A stretch of DNA of 64,000 nt from CATQGW01 sp965262235 (GCA_965262235.1 OZ253504.1:372001-436000); one strand, 5' to 3'. Shown: positions 8,031 to 16,848, numbered from the stretch's first letter. Numbers and translations: made by a program. The notes: a model not told the origin generated them from the letters alone.

Positions 8031-9794
8031 TTGGCCGCCAGAGACGCCGCTGACCCTGTTCAATACGAAGTGGACGAGCCCTGTCCGCCTCTCGTGACCA
8101 TCGCAGTCGGCCTGCAGGGCGCGGCGCTCGTGCTCGCGCCGACGGTGCTGATCGTCGCCATCTCGATCCGTTCCTCCGGACTGGACGATACGTATCTGAC
8201 CTGGGGCGTCTTTGCCGCGCTCCTGATCAACGCCGCGATCACCGCACTGCAGGCGTTCCAGATCTGGCGCTTCGGGGGCGGTCACCTCGTCATCACCGGT
8301 CCAACGACGCAGTTCATCGGCATCACAGTGGCGGCGATTTCCGCCGCCGGTCCCTCCACCCTCGCGAGCCTGCTGGTCGTGTGCTGCATCATTCAGGTCG
8401 CGCTGGCCTGGTGGCTCCCCACGCTTCGCCGAATCGTGACGCCCGTCGTCTCCGGAACGGTGATGATCCTGGTCGCCGTCACCATCCTGCCGATTTCGTT
8501 CGATCACATCCAGAGTCTTCCCGCAGGCACTTCGACCGCCGGCGGCCCCGCGGTTGCCGGCGTGACGCTGCTCGTGTCGGTGCTCATGACGCTTCGCGCC
8601 ACCGGGCGCTGGCGACTGGTTGCTCCCGTGATCAGCATTCTCGTGGGATGCGTGGTGGCCGCCGGCTTTGGGGCGATTGATACGCAACGGATTGCGGATG
8701 CGAGTTGGTTCGGCATTCCCGAGCTGCCGGAGCTCGGCTTCGATCTCACACTCGGCAAAGAGTTCTGGGCGCTCCTGCCCACGTTTGCGATCCTCACCCT
8801 GGTGCTCGGAATCAGGACCATCACCGACAGCGTGGTGATTCAACAGGCATCCCGGCGGCGGCCCAGAGCGATCGACTTTCGCCAGGTTCAGGGCATGGTC
8901 ACCGCCAACGGCCTCGGCATGCTGCTCGCGGGAATTGCGGGCACCCCGCCCACAGCGACATATTCCCCGTTCAGCCTCTCGCTGATCCAGCTCACCGGCG
9001 TCGCTGCGCGACGGGTTGGGTTTGGCGTCGCAATCGTGTTCCTGGTACTCGCCTTCTTCTCCAAGTTCGCCGCCGTCCTGCTCTCGATTCCCGGTCCCGT
9101 CATGGCGGCATACCTGCTGCTTGCCATGGGACTCATCTTCGTCGGCGGAGTGCAGACGATGGTTAAAGATGGGCTCGATCCGCAGCGCGCTCTGGTGGTC
9201 GCGCTCTCGATCTCGCTGGGACTTGGCCTGCACAACCACTCCGTCATGCAAGACCTACTCGGCGCGGAGCTGGGCGCACTGCTGGCCAACGGCGTCATGA
9301 TCGGCGCTGTCGTCGCCATCGCCTTGACACTCCTCATTGAAGCGACCGGCTCGAAGGCCTCGCGTCTCGAAGTGTCGCTCGACTTCGCGTCACTGCCCGA
9401 GATCGACGACTTCCTTGCCCGATTGGCGTCCAATCTTAAGTGGGACGAACCGTCGGTCCTTCGGCTGCGCTCGGCCGGCGAGGAAACACTGGCCAGCCTG
9501 CTTGCTCCTGATCCCGAAGCCGGTGAATCGGACATTGCGCGCCTGGTCGTCATCGCCCGACCACATCGCAGCATGGTGGAGTTGGAGTTCGTCGCCACCA
9601 CGCGGCACGAGAACATCGAGGATCAGCTGGCGTACCTCACTGACGAAGCCACGGCGCCCACGGCGGATGGTCTATCGCTTCGACTGTTGCGTCACCATGC
9701 CTCCGCCGTTCGTCATCAGAAGTTCCACGGCGTGGACATCGTGACGGTCCAGGTTGAGGGCAGCGCGCCTTCCTCGCGCAGCCCGCAACGGTGA
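8031..9794 (+). CDS. NCS2-type xanthine/uracil permease with fused C-terminal domain
   Basis: Membrane nucleobase transporter of the NCS2 (nucleobase-ascorbate) family, 587 aa. Residues about 15-440 form the permease. It begins with the family-typical YEVDEPCPPLVTIAVGLQ, has the GGGHLVITGPTTQFIG helix, IRTITDSVVIQQASRR, AGTPPTATYSPFSLSLIQLTG and many hydrophobic helices. Residues about 450-587 are soluble (LEVSLDFASLPEIDDFL..., RLRSAGEETLASLL, RLVVIARPHRSMVELEFV) and resemble an anti-sigma/HATPase-like fold, though this is only an impression from pattern. The start is TTG at 8031, supported by GAGAG upstream and by family alignment; the GTG at codon 14 would cut the conserved N-terminus. Confidence 0.85.
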   Translation: MAARDAADPVQYEVDEPCPPLVTIAVGLQGAALVLAPTVLIVAISIRSSGLDDTYLTWGVFAALLINAAITALQAFQIWRFGGGHLVITGPTTQFIGITVAAISAAGPSTLASLLVVCCIIQVALAWWLPTLRRIVTPVVSGTVMILVAVTILPISFDHIQSLPAGTSTAGGPAVAGVTLLVSVLMTLRATGRWRLVAPVISILVGCVVAAGFGAIDTQRIADASWFGIPELPELGFDLTLGKEFWALLPTFAILTLVLGIRTITDSVVIQQASRRRPRAIDFRQVQGMVTANGLGMLLAGIAGTPPTATYSPFSLSLIQLTGVAARRVGFGVAIVFLVLAFFSKFAAVLLSIPGPVMAAYLLLAMGLIFVGGVQTMVKDGLDPQRALVVALSISLGLGLHNHSVMQDLLGAELGALLANGVMIGAVVAIALTLLIEATGSKASRLEVSLDFASLPEIDDFLARLASNLKWDEPSVLRLRSAGEETLASLLAPDPEAGESDIARLVVIARPHRSMVELEFVATTRHENIEDQLAYLTDEATAPTADGLSLRLLRHHASAVRHQKFHGVDIVTVQVEGSAPSSRSPQR

Positions 9795-9795
9795 T

Positions 9796-10016
9796 CTCTG
9801 CCCGCGCTGAGCTGCACCTACCGGCCCCCCGGAGCGTCCGTCTGACCGTACTCATTGTCCCCACCGCAAATCAGCTGGCCCTCTGTCGTCACTACACAGG
9901 TAAAGCGTTCACCCGCGTCGACCTGCGCCACCCCGACGCCCGACCTCACGTCCCAATCACCTCGCGCAGCCGCCGGCCCGCTCAGAATCACCAGCGCCCC
10001 CACGCCGCGAGACCGC
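9796..10016 (-). pseudogene. Truncated RCC1-repeat gene copy
   Basis: Encodes GVGALVILSGPAAARGD, then RSGVGVAQVDAGERFTCVVT and GQLICGGDNEYGQTDAPGGR, closely parallel to the first 80 residues of the gene at 10521-12572. An in-frame TAG replaces the TAC tyrosine codon of the repeat, after which VQLSAG still aligns. The 5' end is cut just beside the tandem element at 10030, and the 3' end abuts the permease stop. It is a dead duplicate of the neighbouring gene's start. Confidence 0.85.
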
Positions 10017-10029
10017 ACACCCTTTCCCC

Positions 10030-10389
10030 GTAGGCGACCTGCGCGTAATCTCCATTTCCCCTCTCCCCCCGCTCCGCGGGGGGAGATGCCGCAGGCAGAG
10101 GGGGGCTCCGGGCGCGCCCTCACCAGATAGCGGAAGCTCCCCACCGTCACTTCGTGACACCGCCACCCGCAGGGAAGGTCGGAGCAGTGGGACTTACGCG
10201 CAGGTCTCCGTAGGCGACCTGCGCGTAATCTCCATTTCCCCTCTCCCCCGCGGAGCGGGGGGAGATGCCGCAGGCAGAGGGGGGCTCCGGGCACGCCCTC
10301 ACCAGACAGCGGAAGCTCCCCAACGTCACTTCGTGACACCGCCACCGGCAGGGAAGGTCGGAGCAGTGGGACTTACGCGCAGGTCTCCG
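10030..10389. mobile_element. Two tandem MITE-like elements (180-bp units)
   Basis: Two direct copies, 10030-10209 and 10210-10389, differing at only a few sites. Each carries perfect 13-bp terminal inverted repeats, GACCTGCGCGTAA and TTACGCGCAGGTC (10036-10048/10194-10206 and 10216-10228/10373-10385). Each also contains a CCCCCGC/GCGGGGGGAGATG hairpin of the dispersed family and a GTCACTTCGTGAC palindrome. There is no transposase. The arrangement fits a short non-autonomous element duplicated in tandem. Confidence 0.8.
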
Positions 10390-10413
10390 TAGGGGCAGCC
10401 CTTGTGGCTGCCC
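10389..10413 (+). repeat. REP palindrome (GC variant)
   Basis: Same hairpin as 7479-7503 (stem GGGCAGCC/GGCTGCCC), directly abutting the second tandem element. The following CATCCCGCCTC tail is shared with the copies at 7479 and 12676. Confidence 0.85.
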
Positions 10414-10520
10414 ATCCCGCCTCTCGCACCCCCCCACGCCGCACGCAGCCGCCCTCCGAACACCCATCGACTCGCCCCGTTCCAACCACGCACCCACCGC
10501 GATCCCCTCAACCCCCGCTG

Positions 10521-12572
10521 CTACCCGCCGCCCTCCCCCGCCACGTCAAACGCCCCACTCGCCACCCACCCGCCCGGACTCGTCAAATCGAAATAGGGAT
10601 TAGACGGCGCGAACCGCCCGCCTCCCGAGCTCACCCACGCGACCTCAACTCCCCCGTCCCCCAGCCGGCGGGCAACGATCCGCCCCAGCTCAACGCCATC
10701 CAGCGAAACCTCGCTCGAGCGCAACCAACGCCCGACTCCCGCGTCCACCGGCACGAACCGCAGCACCGGCGAAATTCGCTCGCCACCGCGAGGCTGGAAT
10801 CTAAACTCAAGCCGCCCATCCTCAAGCAACCGCGCCACGATCCGCCCCTGAACACCTTCCACGACCGCTCCAGCGCCTCGCGCCAGCGCCGTGCCATGGA
10901 ACCAATCCGACCCCCAGCAGACCACCGCCGCGTCGTTCTCACGCACCGCGCAACTGTGAACGTCGCCCGCGCTGACCTGTCGGTACCGGCCCGACGGCGC
11001 GTCGGCCTGACCGAAGGCATCCGCGCCCCAGCACATCACCACGCCATCCACCCGCACGGCGCAGTTGTGTTTCCCGCCCGCGCTCACCTGTCGGTACCGC
11101 CCCGGCGGCGCGTCCGTCGCGCCGTACCCACGCAGGCCCCAACAATCCAAGCCCCCATCCTCCCGAACCGCGCAATTGTGATATCCGCCCGCGCTGACCT
11201 GCGAATAACGGCCCGACGGCTCAACCATCGGGGCGTTGTCGACCCCGCCCCAGCAGGACGCCGCACCGTCCTCATCCAGCGCGCAACCGTGGTACCAACC
11301 CACACTCACCTGCGTATGACGACCCGTCGGCGGCGCGATGCGGTTGAACTGTTCCGGGCCCCAGCACGACAGCGCCCCATCCTCACCCAGCGCGCAATTG
11401 TGAGCCCAGCCCACACCGACCTGCCGGTAACTGCCAGGCGGTGCGTCTGTTTCGCCGCTCCCATTCCAGCCCCAGCACGACAGCGCCCCATCGTCTCGCA
11501 GCGCGCAGCTGTAGCCCCAGCCCACGCCGACCTGTGTGTATCGACCCGACGGCGCGTCCGTTCGCAAGTCAGCGTTCCAGCCCCAGCAAGTCAGCGCGCC
11601 ATCCTCACCGACCGCGCAACCGTGCTCCACACCGGCGCTGACCTGGGCGTAGCGGCCCAACGGCGCGTCCGTCTCACCGTGCTCGTTCCAGCCCCAGCAA
11701 GTCAGCGCCCCATCATCTCGCACCGCGCAACTGTGATACGGACCCACGCTGACCTGCGCGTAACGCCCCGCCGGAGGCGCGGCGGCGCCCCAGGGGGAAT
11801 ACCCCCAGCACGACAGCGCGCCATCCTCGCCGACCGCGCAGTTGTAATCCTCGCCCGCACTGACCTGCGTGTAGCGGCCCGCCGGCGGGTCGATTTCGCC
11901 AAACTCGTTCCCTCCCCAGCACGACAGCGCGCCGTCTTCGCCCACCGCGCAATTGTGATACGAGCCCGCGCTGACTTGCGTGTAGCGGCCCGCCGGCGCA
12001 TCCGTTATGCCATTCGCATTCGAGCCCCAGCAGGAGACCGCGCCACCCTCGCCCACCGCGCAACTGTGCTCCGCGCCCGCACTGACCTGTGTATACCGGC
12101 CCGCCGGCGCTTCGATTCGGCGATCGCCGTTTGAGCCCCAGCAGGAGATCGCCCCATCCTCACCCACCGCGCAGGCGTGGTCGCGCCCCACGCTGACTCG
12201 AGTGAACCGGCCCGCCGGCGGGCCCGATAGGCCGCTCCATTCGAGGCCCCAGCACGCCAGCGCGCCATCCTCACCCACCGCGCAACTGTGTTCCCCACTC
12301 ACGCTGACTTGAGTGAACCGGCCCGCCGGCGCGTCCGTCTGGCCGTTCTCATTCTCCCCGCCGCAGATCAGCTGCTGTTCCGCCGTCACCACGCAGACGG
12401 ATAGCCCACCCACATCAACCTGCACCACCCCAACCCCCGACCGCGCCTCGCCCTGCGCAGCTGCCGGCCCGCCCTGAATCACCAGCGCCCCCACGACCGC
12501 CAGTCCGCATACCACCACCAACAGCAGCACTCGTCGCCATTCACTCATCGCAACCACCACACACCGCCGCAT
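10521..12572 (-). CDS. Secreted RCC1-repeat (beta-propeller) protein
   Basis: 683 aa exported protein. An N-terminal signal (RRVLLLVVVCGLAVVGALV, then GGPAAAQG) is followed by about 13 degenerate repeats of about 37-39 residues, each reading approximately AGxxHxCAVGEDGALxCWG then GxTDAPxGRYTQVS. That is the bacterial RCC1-like seven-bladed-propeller repeat. From about residue 545 there is a different C-terminal domain with two GRIVARxLxDGxxE-type segments, ending near the stop without an anchor. Function is unknown; repeat number suggests two propellers. Translation may start at ATG 12572 or ATG 12548; both give a signal peptide. Confidence 0.87.
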   Translation of the reverse strand: MRRCVVVAMSEWRRVLLLVVVCGLAVVGALVIQGGPAAAQGEARSGVGVVQVDVGGLSVCVVTAEQQLICGGENENGQTDAPAGRFTQVSVSGEHSCAVGEDGALACWGLEWSGLSGPPAGRFTRVSVGRDHACAVGEDGAISCWGSNGDRRIEAPAGRYTQVSAGAEHSCAVGEGGAVSCWGSNANGITDAPAGRYTQVSAGSYHNCAVGEDGALSCWGGNEFGEIDPPAGRYTQVSAGEDYNCAVGEDGALSCWGYSPWGAAAPPAGRYAQVSVGPYHSCAVRDDGALTCWGWNEHGETDAPLGRYAQVSAGVEHGCAVGEDGALTCWGWNADLRTDAPSGRYTQVGVGWGYSCALRDDGALSCWGWNGSGETDAPPGSYRQVGVGWAHNCALGEDGALSCWGPEQFNRIAPPTGRHTQVSVGWYHGCALDEDGAASCWGGVDNAPMVEPSGRYSQVSAGGYHNCAVREDGGLDCWGLRGYGATDAPPGRYRQVSAGGKHNCAVRVDGVVMCWGADAFGQADAPSGRYRQVSAGDVHSCAVRENDAAVVCWGSDWFHGTALARGAGAVVEGVQGRIVARLLEDGRLEFRFQPRGGERISPVLRFVPVDAGVGRWLRSSEVSLDGVELGRIVARRLGDGGVEVAWVSSGGGRFAPSNPYFDLTSPGGWVASGAFDVAGEGGG

Positions 12573-12675
12573 CCGCGATCCCCGCTCTACCCCACACGAA
12601 CGCCCATCGGCAGGCTAGCGCAGCCTTCGACGCCTCCCCGGCAGGATCAAATTCAACACCTCACACCCTTTCCCT

Positions 12676-12700
12676 GTAGGGGCAGCCCTTGTGGCTGCCC
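12676..12700 (+). repeat. REP palindrome (GC variant)
   Basis: Third copy of the GGGCAGCC/GGCTGCCC hairpin with the CATCCCGCCTC tail. It lies in the 192-bp gap upstream of the RCC1-repeat gene and downstream of the AHSA1-like gene. Confidence 0.85.
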
Positions 12701-12764
12701 ATCCCGCCTCCCGCAGCGACGGAGAGATCCTCGTCCCCGCCGCTGCGCGCATGCTCTTCCGACG

Positions 12765-13250
12765 TCAGGCCGCGGCCAGCTCTGCAGCCAGCTTCTCAAA
12801 GGCCTGACCCCAACCTCCGCCGGCGCCCTCGGCCATCTCCGCGCTCGGCCAGCCGGCCTGGCGCATCGTCATCTTCGTCCGGCCGTCGCTGAGCTCCTCC
12901 AGCGTCACGGTCAGGGTCGTCTCGTCATGGACATCCGCCGCCATGCTGGCGACGAACCGCTCCAGCGGGACGATCTCCTTGTACACGCCGTGGTTCGCCA
13001 TCTCGAAGCCGTTCGGCGCGCGCATCACCAGCGAATACGCGCCGCCCACGCGGAAGTCCATCTCGCAGGTCGGAATCGTGAATCCGTGCGGGCCGTACCA
13101 GCGCGCGAAGTGCTCAGGCTCCGTCCACGCGCTCCAGACCAGCTCCCGCGGCGCATCGAACACGCGCTCCATCAGCAGACCCTGCTCATCGGTCGTCGTG
13201 ACCGATTCGCTCGCACCATCACCAGCGTTCTCACTTGTCGTCACTGTCAC
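12765..13250 (-). CDS. AHSA1/SRPBCC-domain protein
   Basis: START-like (Bet v1 fold) protein, about 161 aa. It has the typical RVFDAPRELVWSAWTEPEHF and RWYGPHGFTIPTCEMDFRVGG, then TLTVTLEE and a C-terminal GWGQAFEKLAAELA helix. Family members are usually ligand-binding or stress-related and commonly encoded with an ArsR repressor. The GTG at 13250 is the best start (GAAGGAG just upstream). It lies inside the end of the upstream ArsR gene, a 20-bp overlap that points to translational coupling. Confidence 0.88.
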   Translation of the reverse strand: MTVTTSENAGDGASESVTTTDEQGLLMERVFDAPRELVWSAWTEPEHFARWYGPHGFTIPTCEMDFRVGGAYSLVMRAPNGFEMANHGVYKEIVPLERFVASMAADVHDETTLTVTLEELSDGRTKMTMRQAGWPSAEMAEGAGGGWGQAFEKLAAELAAA

Positions 13251-13659
13251 GCTCCTTCGTTCCTGTTCGTGTCCGACGATGTTGCCGAGGTTCTTGCTCA
13301 CGCTCTCGATCCGCTCCGGCGCTCCCCTGCAAGTCGCTGAGGTAGTCATCCAGACGATCGAAGCGTTGTTCCCAGAGGTCCCGATAGTGCTCCACCCAGT
13401 CGGCCACGTCCTTTAGCGGCTCCGGCGCGAGCCGGCACGGCCGCCACTGCGCCTGGCTGCTCCGCTCGATCAGCTGCGCCCGCTCCAGCACCTTGAGATG
13501 CTTGGACACCGCCGGCAGCGTCATGTCGAACGGTTCAGCCAATGCCGTCACCGTCGACTCACCATCAGCCAGCGCCGTCAGGATCGCCCGCCGAGTCGGA
13601 TCCGCCAGCGCCGCGAAGGTCAAGCTGAGCGGGTCGCGGAGGGAGCGAGCGGTCGGCAC
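13231..13659 (-). CDS. ArsR-family transcriptional repressor
   Basis: 142 aa winged-helix regulator. ALADPTRRAILTALADGESTV leads into the recognition helix AVSKHLKVLERAQLIERS, and the RCRLxPEPL-type strand is seen as WRPCRLAPEPL. Together with the overlapping AHSA1 gene it forms the common ArsR-AHSA1 operon. The lysine/arginine-rich tail after residue 110 overlaps the next gene and may be dispensable. No metal-binding cysteine pair is visible, so it is not a classic metal sensor. It probably autoregulates through the palindrome at 13694-13705. Confidence 0.9.
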   Translation of the reverse strand: MPTARSLRDPLSLTFAALADPTRRAILTALADGESTVTALAEPFDMTLPAVSKHLKVLERAQLIERSSQAQWRPCRLAPEPLKDVADWVEHYRDLWEQRFDRLDDYLSDLQGSAGADREREQEPRQHRRTRTGTKERDSDDK

Positions 13660-13693
13660 TGTCGTTCGCCAGTCATGTACCAGTCAGTAAAAT

Positions 13694-13705
13694 AACCTGA
13701 TGGTT
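13694..13705. promoter_or_regulatory. Candidate ArsR operator
   Basis: Palindrome AACC-TGAT-GGTT in an A/T-rich patch about 35 bp upstream of the ArsR start. Similar AACCnnnnGGTT sites are typical of this regulator type, so autoregulation of the ArsR-AHSA1 operon is likely. Confidence 0.55.
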
Positions 13706-13885
13706 TAATACGTCACCCACGCCCGCCTGTCAACCCGCCCCGCACTCCGTGTCGAGCGGTCGCGCGGCGACTCAGGCGTCTCCCGCCCCCCCAGTCCCAC
13801 AATCCGCCACACCCGCCAGAGTTCGCGCAACCTGCTGATACACTGCCCGCCGACCATTTGCGCCCGCTGCAGGGGAGGACCAGGC

Positions 13886-16507
13886 ATGGCCACGATCACC
13901 ATCAACGGCCAATCCGTCGACGCTCCCGACCGCGCGCCGCTGGTCGAGGTGATCAAGAACGCCGGCTTCCCAATCTCCAACCTCTGCTACCTCGACGGCC
14001 TGCCCGCCTACGCCGGCTGCCGCACCTGCGCCGTCGAAGTCGAGGGCATGCGCGGCCTCCCGCTCTCCTGCACCACCCAGATCACCGACGGCATGGTCGT
14101 CCGCACCGACACCCCCGCCGTGACCGAGATGCGCCAGGAAGTCCTCGCCGTCATCCTCGCCAACCACTCCGACCGCTGCCTCACCTGCCACCGCGTCGAG
14201 CACTGCCGCACCGGCGAAATCTGCCTCCGCGACAACGAGGTCACCCACCGCTGCGTGACCTGCTCCAAGAACTACCGCTGCGAACTACAGACCACCTGCG
14301 ACACCGCAGACGTCGGCCGCGCCAACGTCGAGCCCTACATCGACGAGGCCCGCACCTTCTATCGCTTCGACCAGGCCGAACCCGACCGCGCCAACCCCTT
14401 CTTCGAATTCGACCCGCAGATGTGCATCATCTGCACCCGCTGCGTGCGCGCCTGCGACGACCTCCGCCACACCACCGCGATCACCCTCGCCGGGCGCGGC
14501 TTCACCACCCGCATCGCCTTCGGCGCCGGCGGCCAGATCGACGAGTCCAACTGCGACTTCTGCGGCGCCTGCGTCGATGTCTGCCCCACCGCCACCCTCA
14601 TGGAAGCCCCCAACAAGTGGGTCGCCCGCCCCGACAAGTGGGTCACGACGACCTGCACCGAATGCTCGATGGGCTGCACGATCCAGCTCGGCGTCCGCGA
14701 CGGACGCGGCGTCCAGGTCCGCCCCGGCAACGGCAACGACGTCTCGCGCAGCCAGATCTGCGTCCGTGGACGCTTCGGCTACGACCAGACCCGCGACAAG
14801 GACCGCCTCCGCGGCGCAACCATCGGCCGCGGTGAGGACGCCTTCGAACAGGACGGTGTCGCGGTCGCAGCCGACGCCGCCGCCAAGCTCGCCGCAATTC
14901 TCGCCTCCCACGGCCCCGCCGCGATCGGCATCCTCGGCTCCGGCCAGTCCACCGTCGAGGAGCTGCTCGCCCTCCGCACCCTCGCCCGGCGCATCGGCGT
15001 CGCCAACCTCGACTCCTCGCTCGGGCCCGTCACCGCCGCCATCGGCTCCGCCCTCAACGACGCCTTCGGCAGCGAACACCTGCCCTCCCGCCTCACCTCC
15101 GTCGAATCGGCCAGCCTGATCGTCGCCATCGGCGACGACATCTCCGCCTCCAACAACGTGCTCGGCGTCCGCATCAAGGACGCCGTCGCCAACAACCGCG
15201 CCGCGATGGTCAGCATCTCCGCGCGGCACAACCCGATCGCCGACTACGCCGTCGACGAGCAGCACGCGATCCACCCGTCCGACGGCGACCTCGCCGGCGT
15301 GACGCAGGCGCTCACCGTTGGCCTGCTCCGCGACATCGACGTGCGCGCCTCGCTGTCGAGCCTTGAGGGCCTCTCCGATGTCACCGCCGGCCCGCGCGAC
15401 GGTCTCGCCGACGCGATCAGCACGCTCAGCCGCCGCCGTGCAGAAGCACAGTCGGTCGCCATCGTTGTCGCCCCCTCGCGTGGCAACGCCGCGCAGGCCG
15501 CCGCGCAGGTCCGCGCCGCCGCCAACCTCGCCATCGTCCTGGCCGGCGTCGACGCCGCGCCCGCCAGCCTCCACGTGCTCCCGCCCGAGGCCAACAGCGT
15601 CGGCCTCCGCGACCTCGCGATCGCCCCCGGCGACGGCGGCCTCGGCGTCAGCGAGATGCTCGAAGCGGCCCGCAACGGCAGCCTCCGCGCCCTGCTCGTC
15701 GCCCGTGACAACCCCATGCTCCTGCATCCCAACCAGGACCAAACCCGCGCCGCCCTCGAGACGCTCGACCTGCTCATCGTCATCGACGAGGTCGCCAGCG
15801 AAACCGTCGAACTCGCCACCCACGTGCTGCCCGACGTCTCCTCCTTCGCCAAGGACGGCCACGTCACCAACGCCGACCGCCAGATCCTGCGCCTCCGCGC
15901 CGGCGCGACCGCGCAGCGCAACGGCCACAACCTCAACGCCTGGCTCACCGCGCTCGCCGACGCCCTGCCCGCCGTCGACGCCACGGTCTCCGCCGCGGAC
16001 GACGACGCAGAGCCAACCGTCATCCACGCCCCGGCGATGCCTCAGAACGACGACGAAGCGCGCGCCATGATTGCCGCCGCCGACGCCCGCTACAGCGCCC
16101 TCGCCGGCAACCCTCAGACGCAGTCCCGCCAGCCCACCAACGGCGCCAGCACCCTCCGCATGCTCTCCGTCGCCGCCGCCGCTCCCGAGGGCGAAGGCCT
16201 CACCCTGCTCACCGGCCGCGACCTCTACACCGACCGTCTCTCCGCCGCCCGCGGCGACACCAACGCCGACCTCCTCCACCGCGGCGAGACCCTCCAAATC
16301 CACCCCGCCGACGCCGCCAGCCTCAGCATCCAGCACGGCCAGTCAGTCATCGTCAGCAACGCCCAGGCCGAAGTCCAGGCGCGAGCCGAAGTCACCGAAG
16401 ACGTCCCCCAGGGCGCCACCTTCCTCCCCATCCTCCACAACCGCGCCGCCGCCCACCGCCTCACCACCGCCGAGCACCACACCAACGTCACCGTCCGCCT
16501 CGTCTAG
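13886..16507 (+). CDS. nuoG: NuoG-like [2Fe-2S]/[4Fe-4S] molybdopterin-type oxidoreductase subunit
   Basis: 873 aa. In order: an N-terminal [2Fe-2S] domain (CYLDGLPAYAGCRTCAVEV, then PLSC), a cysteine-rich His/Cys segment (HSDRCLTCHRVEHC and on to CVTCSKNYRCELQTTC), two ferredoxin motifs (CIICTRCVRAC and CDFCGACVDVC), the molybdopterin-domain [4Fe-4S] (CTECSMGC), and a long molybdopterin-oxidoreductase-like domain ending in a C-terminal cap (HPADAASLSIQHGQSVIVS). This is the architecture of complex I NuoG and of formate dehydrogenase alpha subunits. The nuoB-nuoI pair at 5560 favours NuoG. Strong ribosome binding site GGGGAGGA. No nuoE or nuoF nearby. Confidence 0.85.
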   Translation: MATITINGQSVDAPDRAPLVEVIKNAGFPISNLCYLDGLPAYAGCRTCAVEVEGMRGLPLSCTTQITDGMVVRTDTPAVTEMRQEVLAVILANHSDRCLTCHRVEHCRTGEICLRDNEVTHRCVTCSKNYRCELQTTCDTADVGRANVEPYIDEARTFYRFDQAEPDRANPFFEFDPQMCIICTRCVRACDDLRHTTAITLAGRGFTTRIAFGAGGQIDESNCDFCGACVDVCPTATLMEAPNKWVARPDKWVTTTCTECSMGCTIQLGVRDGRGVQVRPGNGNDVSRSQICVRGRFGYDQTRDKDRLRGATIGRGEDAFEQDGVAVAADAAAKLAAILASHGPAAIGILGSGQSTVEELLALRTLARRIGVANLDSSLGPVTAAIGSALNDAFGSEHLPSRLTSVESASLIVAIGDDISASNNVLGVRIKDAVANNRAAMVSISARHNPIADYAVDEQHAIHPSDGDLAGVTQALTVGLLRDIDVRASLSSLEGLSDVTAGPRDGLADAISTLSRRRAEAQSVAIVVAPSRGNAAQAAAQVRAAANLAIVLAGVDAAPASLHVLPPEANSVGLRDLAIAPGDGGLGVSEMLEAARNGSLRALLVARDNPMLLHPNQDQTRAALETLDLLIVIDEVASETVELATHVLPDVSSFAKDGHVTNADRQILRLRAGATAQRNGHNLNAWLTALADALPAVDATVSAADDDAEPTVIHAPAMPQNDDEARAMIAAADARYSALAGNPQTQSRQPTNGASTLRMLSVAAAAPEGEGLTLLTGRDLYTDRLSAARGDTNADLLHRGETLQIHPADAASLSIQHGQSVIVSNAQAEVQARAEVTEDVPQGATFLPILHNRAAAHRLTTAEHHTNVTVRLV

Positions 16508-16544
16508 CAGAGGCCCACTGTTACCACGGTTACACTCGGCGCCC

Positions 16545-16573
16545 TTGCCAAACGCGGAAATTCGTGAGACAAT
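16545..16573 (+). promoter_or_regulatory. Predicted sigma70-type promoter of structured leader
   Basis: TTGCCA (16545-16550), a 17-base spacer, and GACAAT (16568-16573). It lies at the beginning of a roughly 800-bp, visibly less GC-rich region and would start transcription just before the short leader ORF. Confidence 0.5.
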
Positions 16574-16609
16574 GCTTTCAGTTCAGCATTCGCTTAAGGA
16601 AGGAGGCCG

Positions 16610-16633
16610 ATGAAGTTAGCCAGGACTGACTAG
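16610..16633 (+). CDS. Possible seven-codon leader peptide
   Basis: ATG AAG TTA GCC AGG ACT GAC TAG, encoding MKLARTD, with a near-perfect GGAAGGAGG seven bases upstream. Its position just 3' of the predicted promoter and 5' of two mutually exclusive hairpins is what a translation-coupled attenuator looks like. It may also be coincidental. Confidence 0.4.
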   Translation: MKLARTD

Positions 16634-16663
16634 CAGATCAATTTGAGCGTTGAAACTTTAAGC

Positions 16664-16696
16664 GACCTACGGGTCTCTTTTTGCTTTGATCCCGTA
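16664..16696 (+). promoter_or_regulatory. Possible attenuator: alternative hairpins
   Basis: Hairpin A is GACC-TACG-GGTC (16664-16675) followed by TTTTT, a small intrinsic-terminator shape. Hairpin B pairs TACGGG (16668-16673) with CCCGTA (16691-16696) and would destroy A. The stems are short, so this is only suggestive. Confidence 0.35.
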
Positions 16697-16848
16697 AGGG
16701 CACGAATCCACCACTCGGCAGCCGACTAAGCCTGCGCGGCTATCGCGCCTTGATTTCATGGTCGCGCCCGCCGAAACGGATCGTCCCCGTCGCCGCAGCG
16801 TCTAACGCTCACGCATCTGCAGCTAGTCCTGGCACGCAACAAACGCCG

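Noticed and set aside
10030..10389. Direct repeats considered as a CRISPR array
   Set aside because: Only two 180-bp units, with inverted terminal repeats and no short repeat/spacer alternation. No cas genes in the window.
10521..12572. Regular about 114-bp DNA periodicity considered as non-coding satellite
   Set aside because: The period is the RCC1 protein repeat; the frame is open throughout with a signal peptide.
14285..16336. A 683-codon open frame antisense to the nuoG-like gene (and a 726-codon one antisense to the molybdenum hydroxylase, 32161-34341)
   Set aside because: Composition is Gly/Val/Asp/Arg-heavy without any motif; such frames arise opposite GC-rich codon-biased genes, and the sense proteins are unmistakable.
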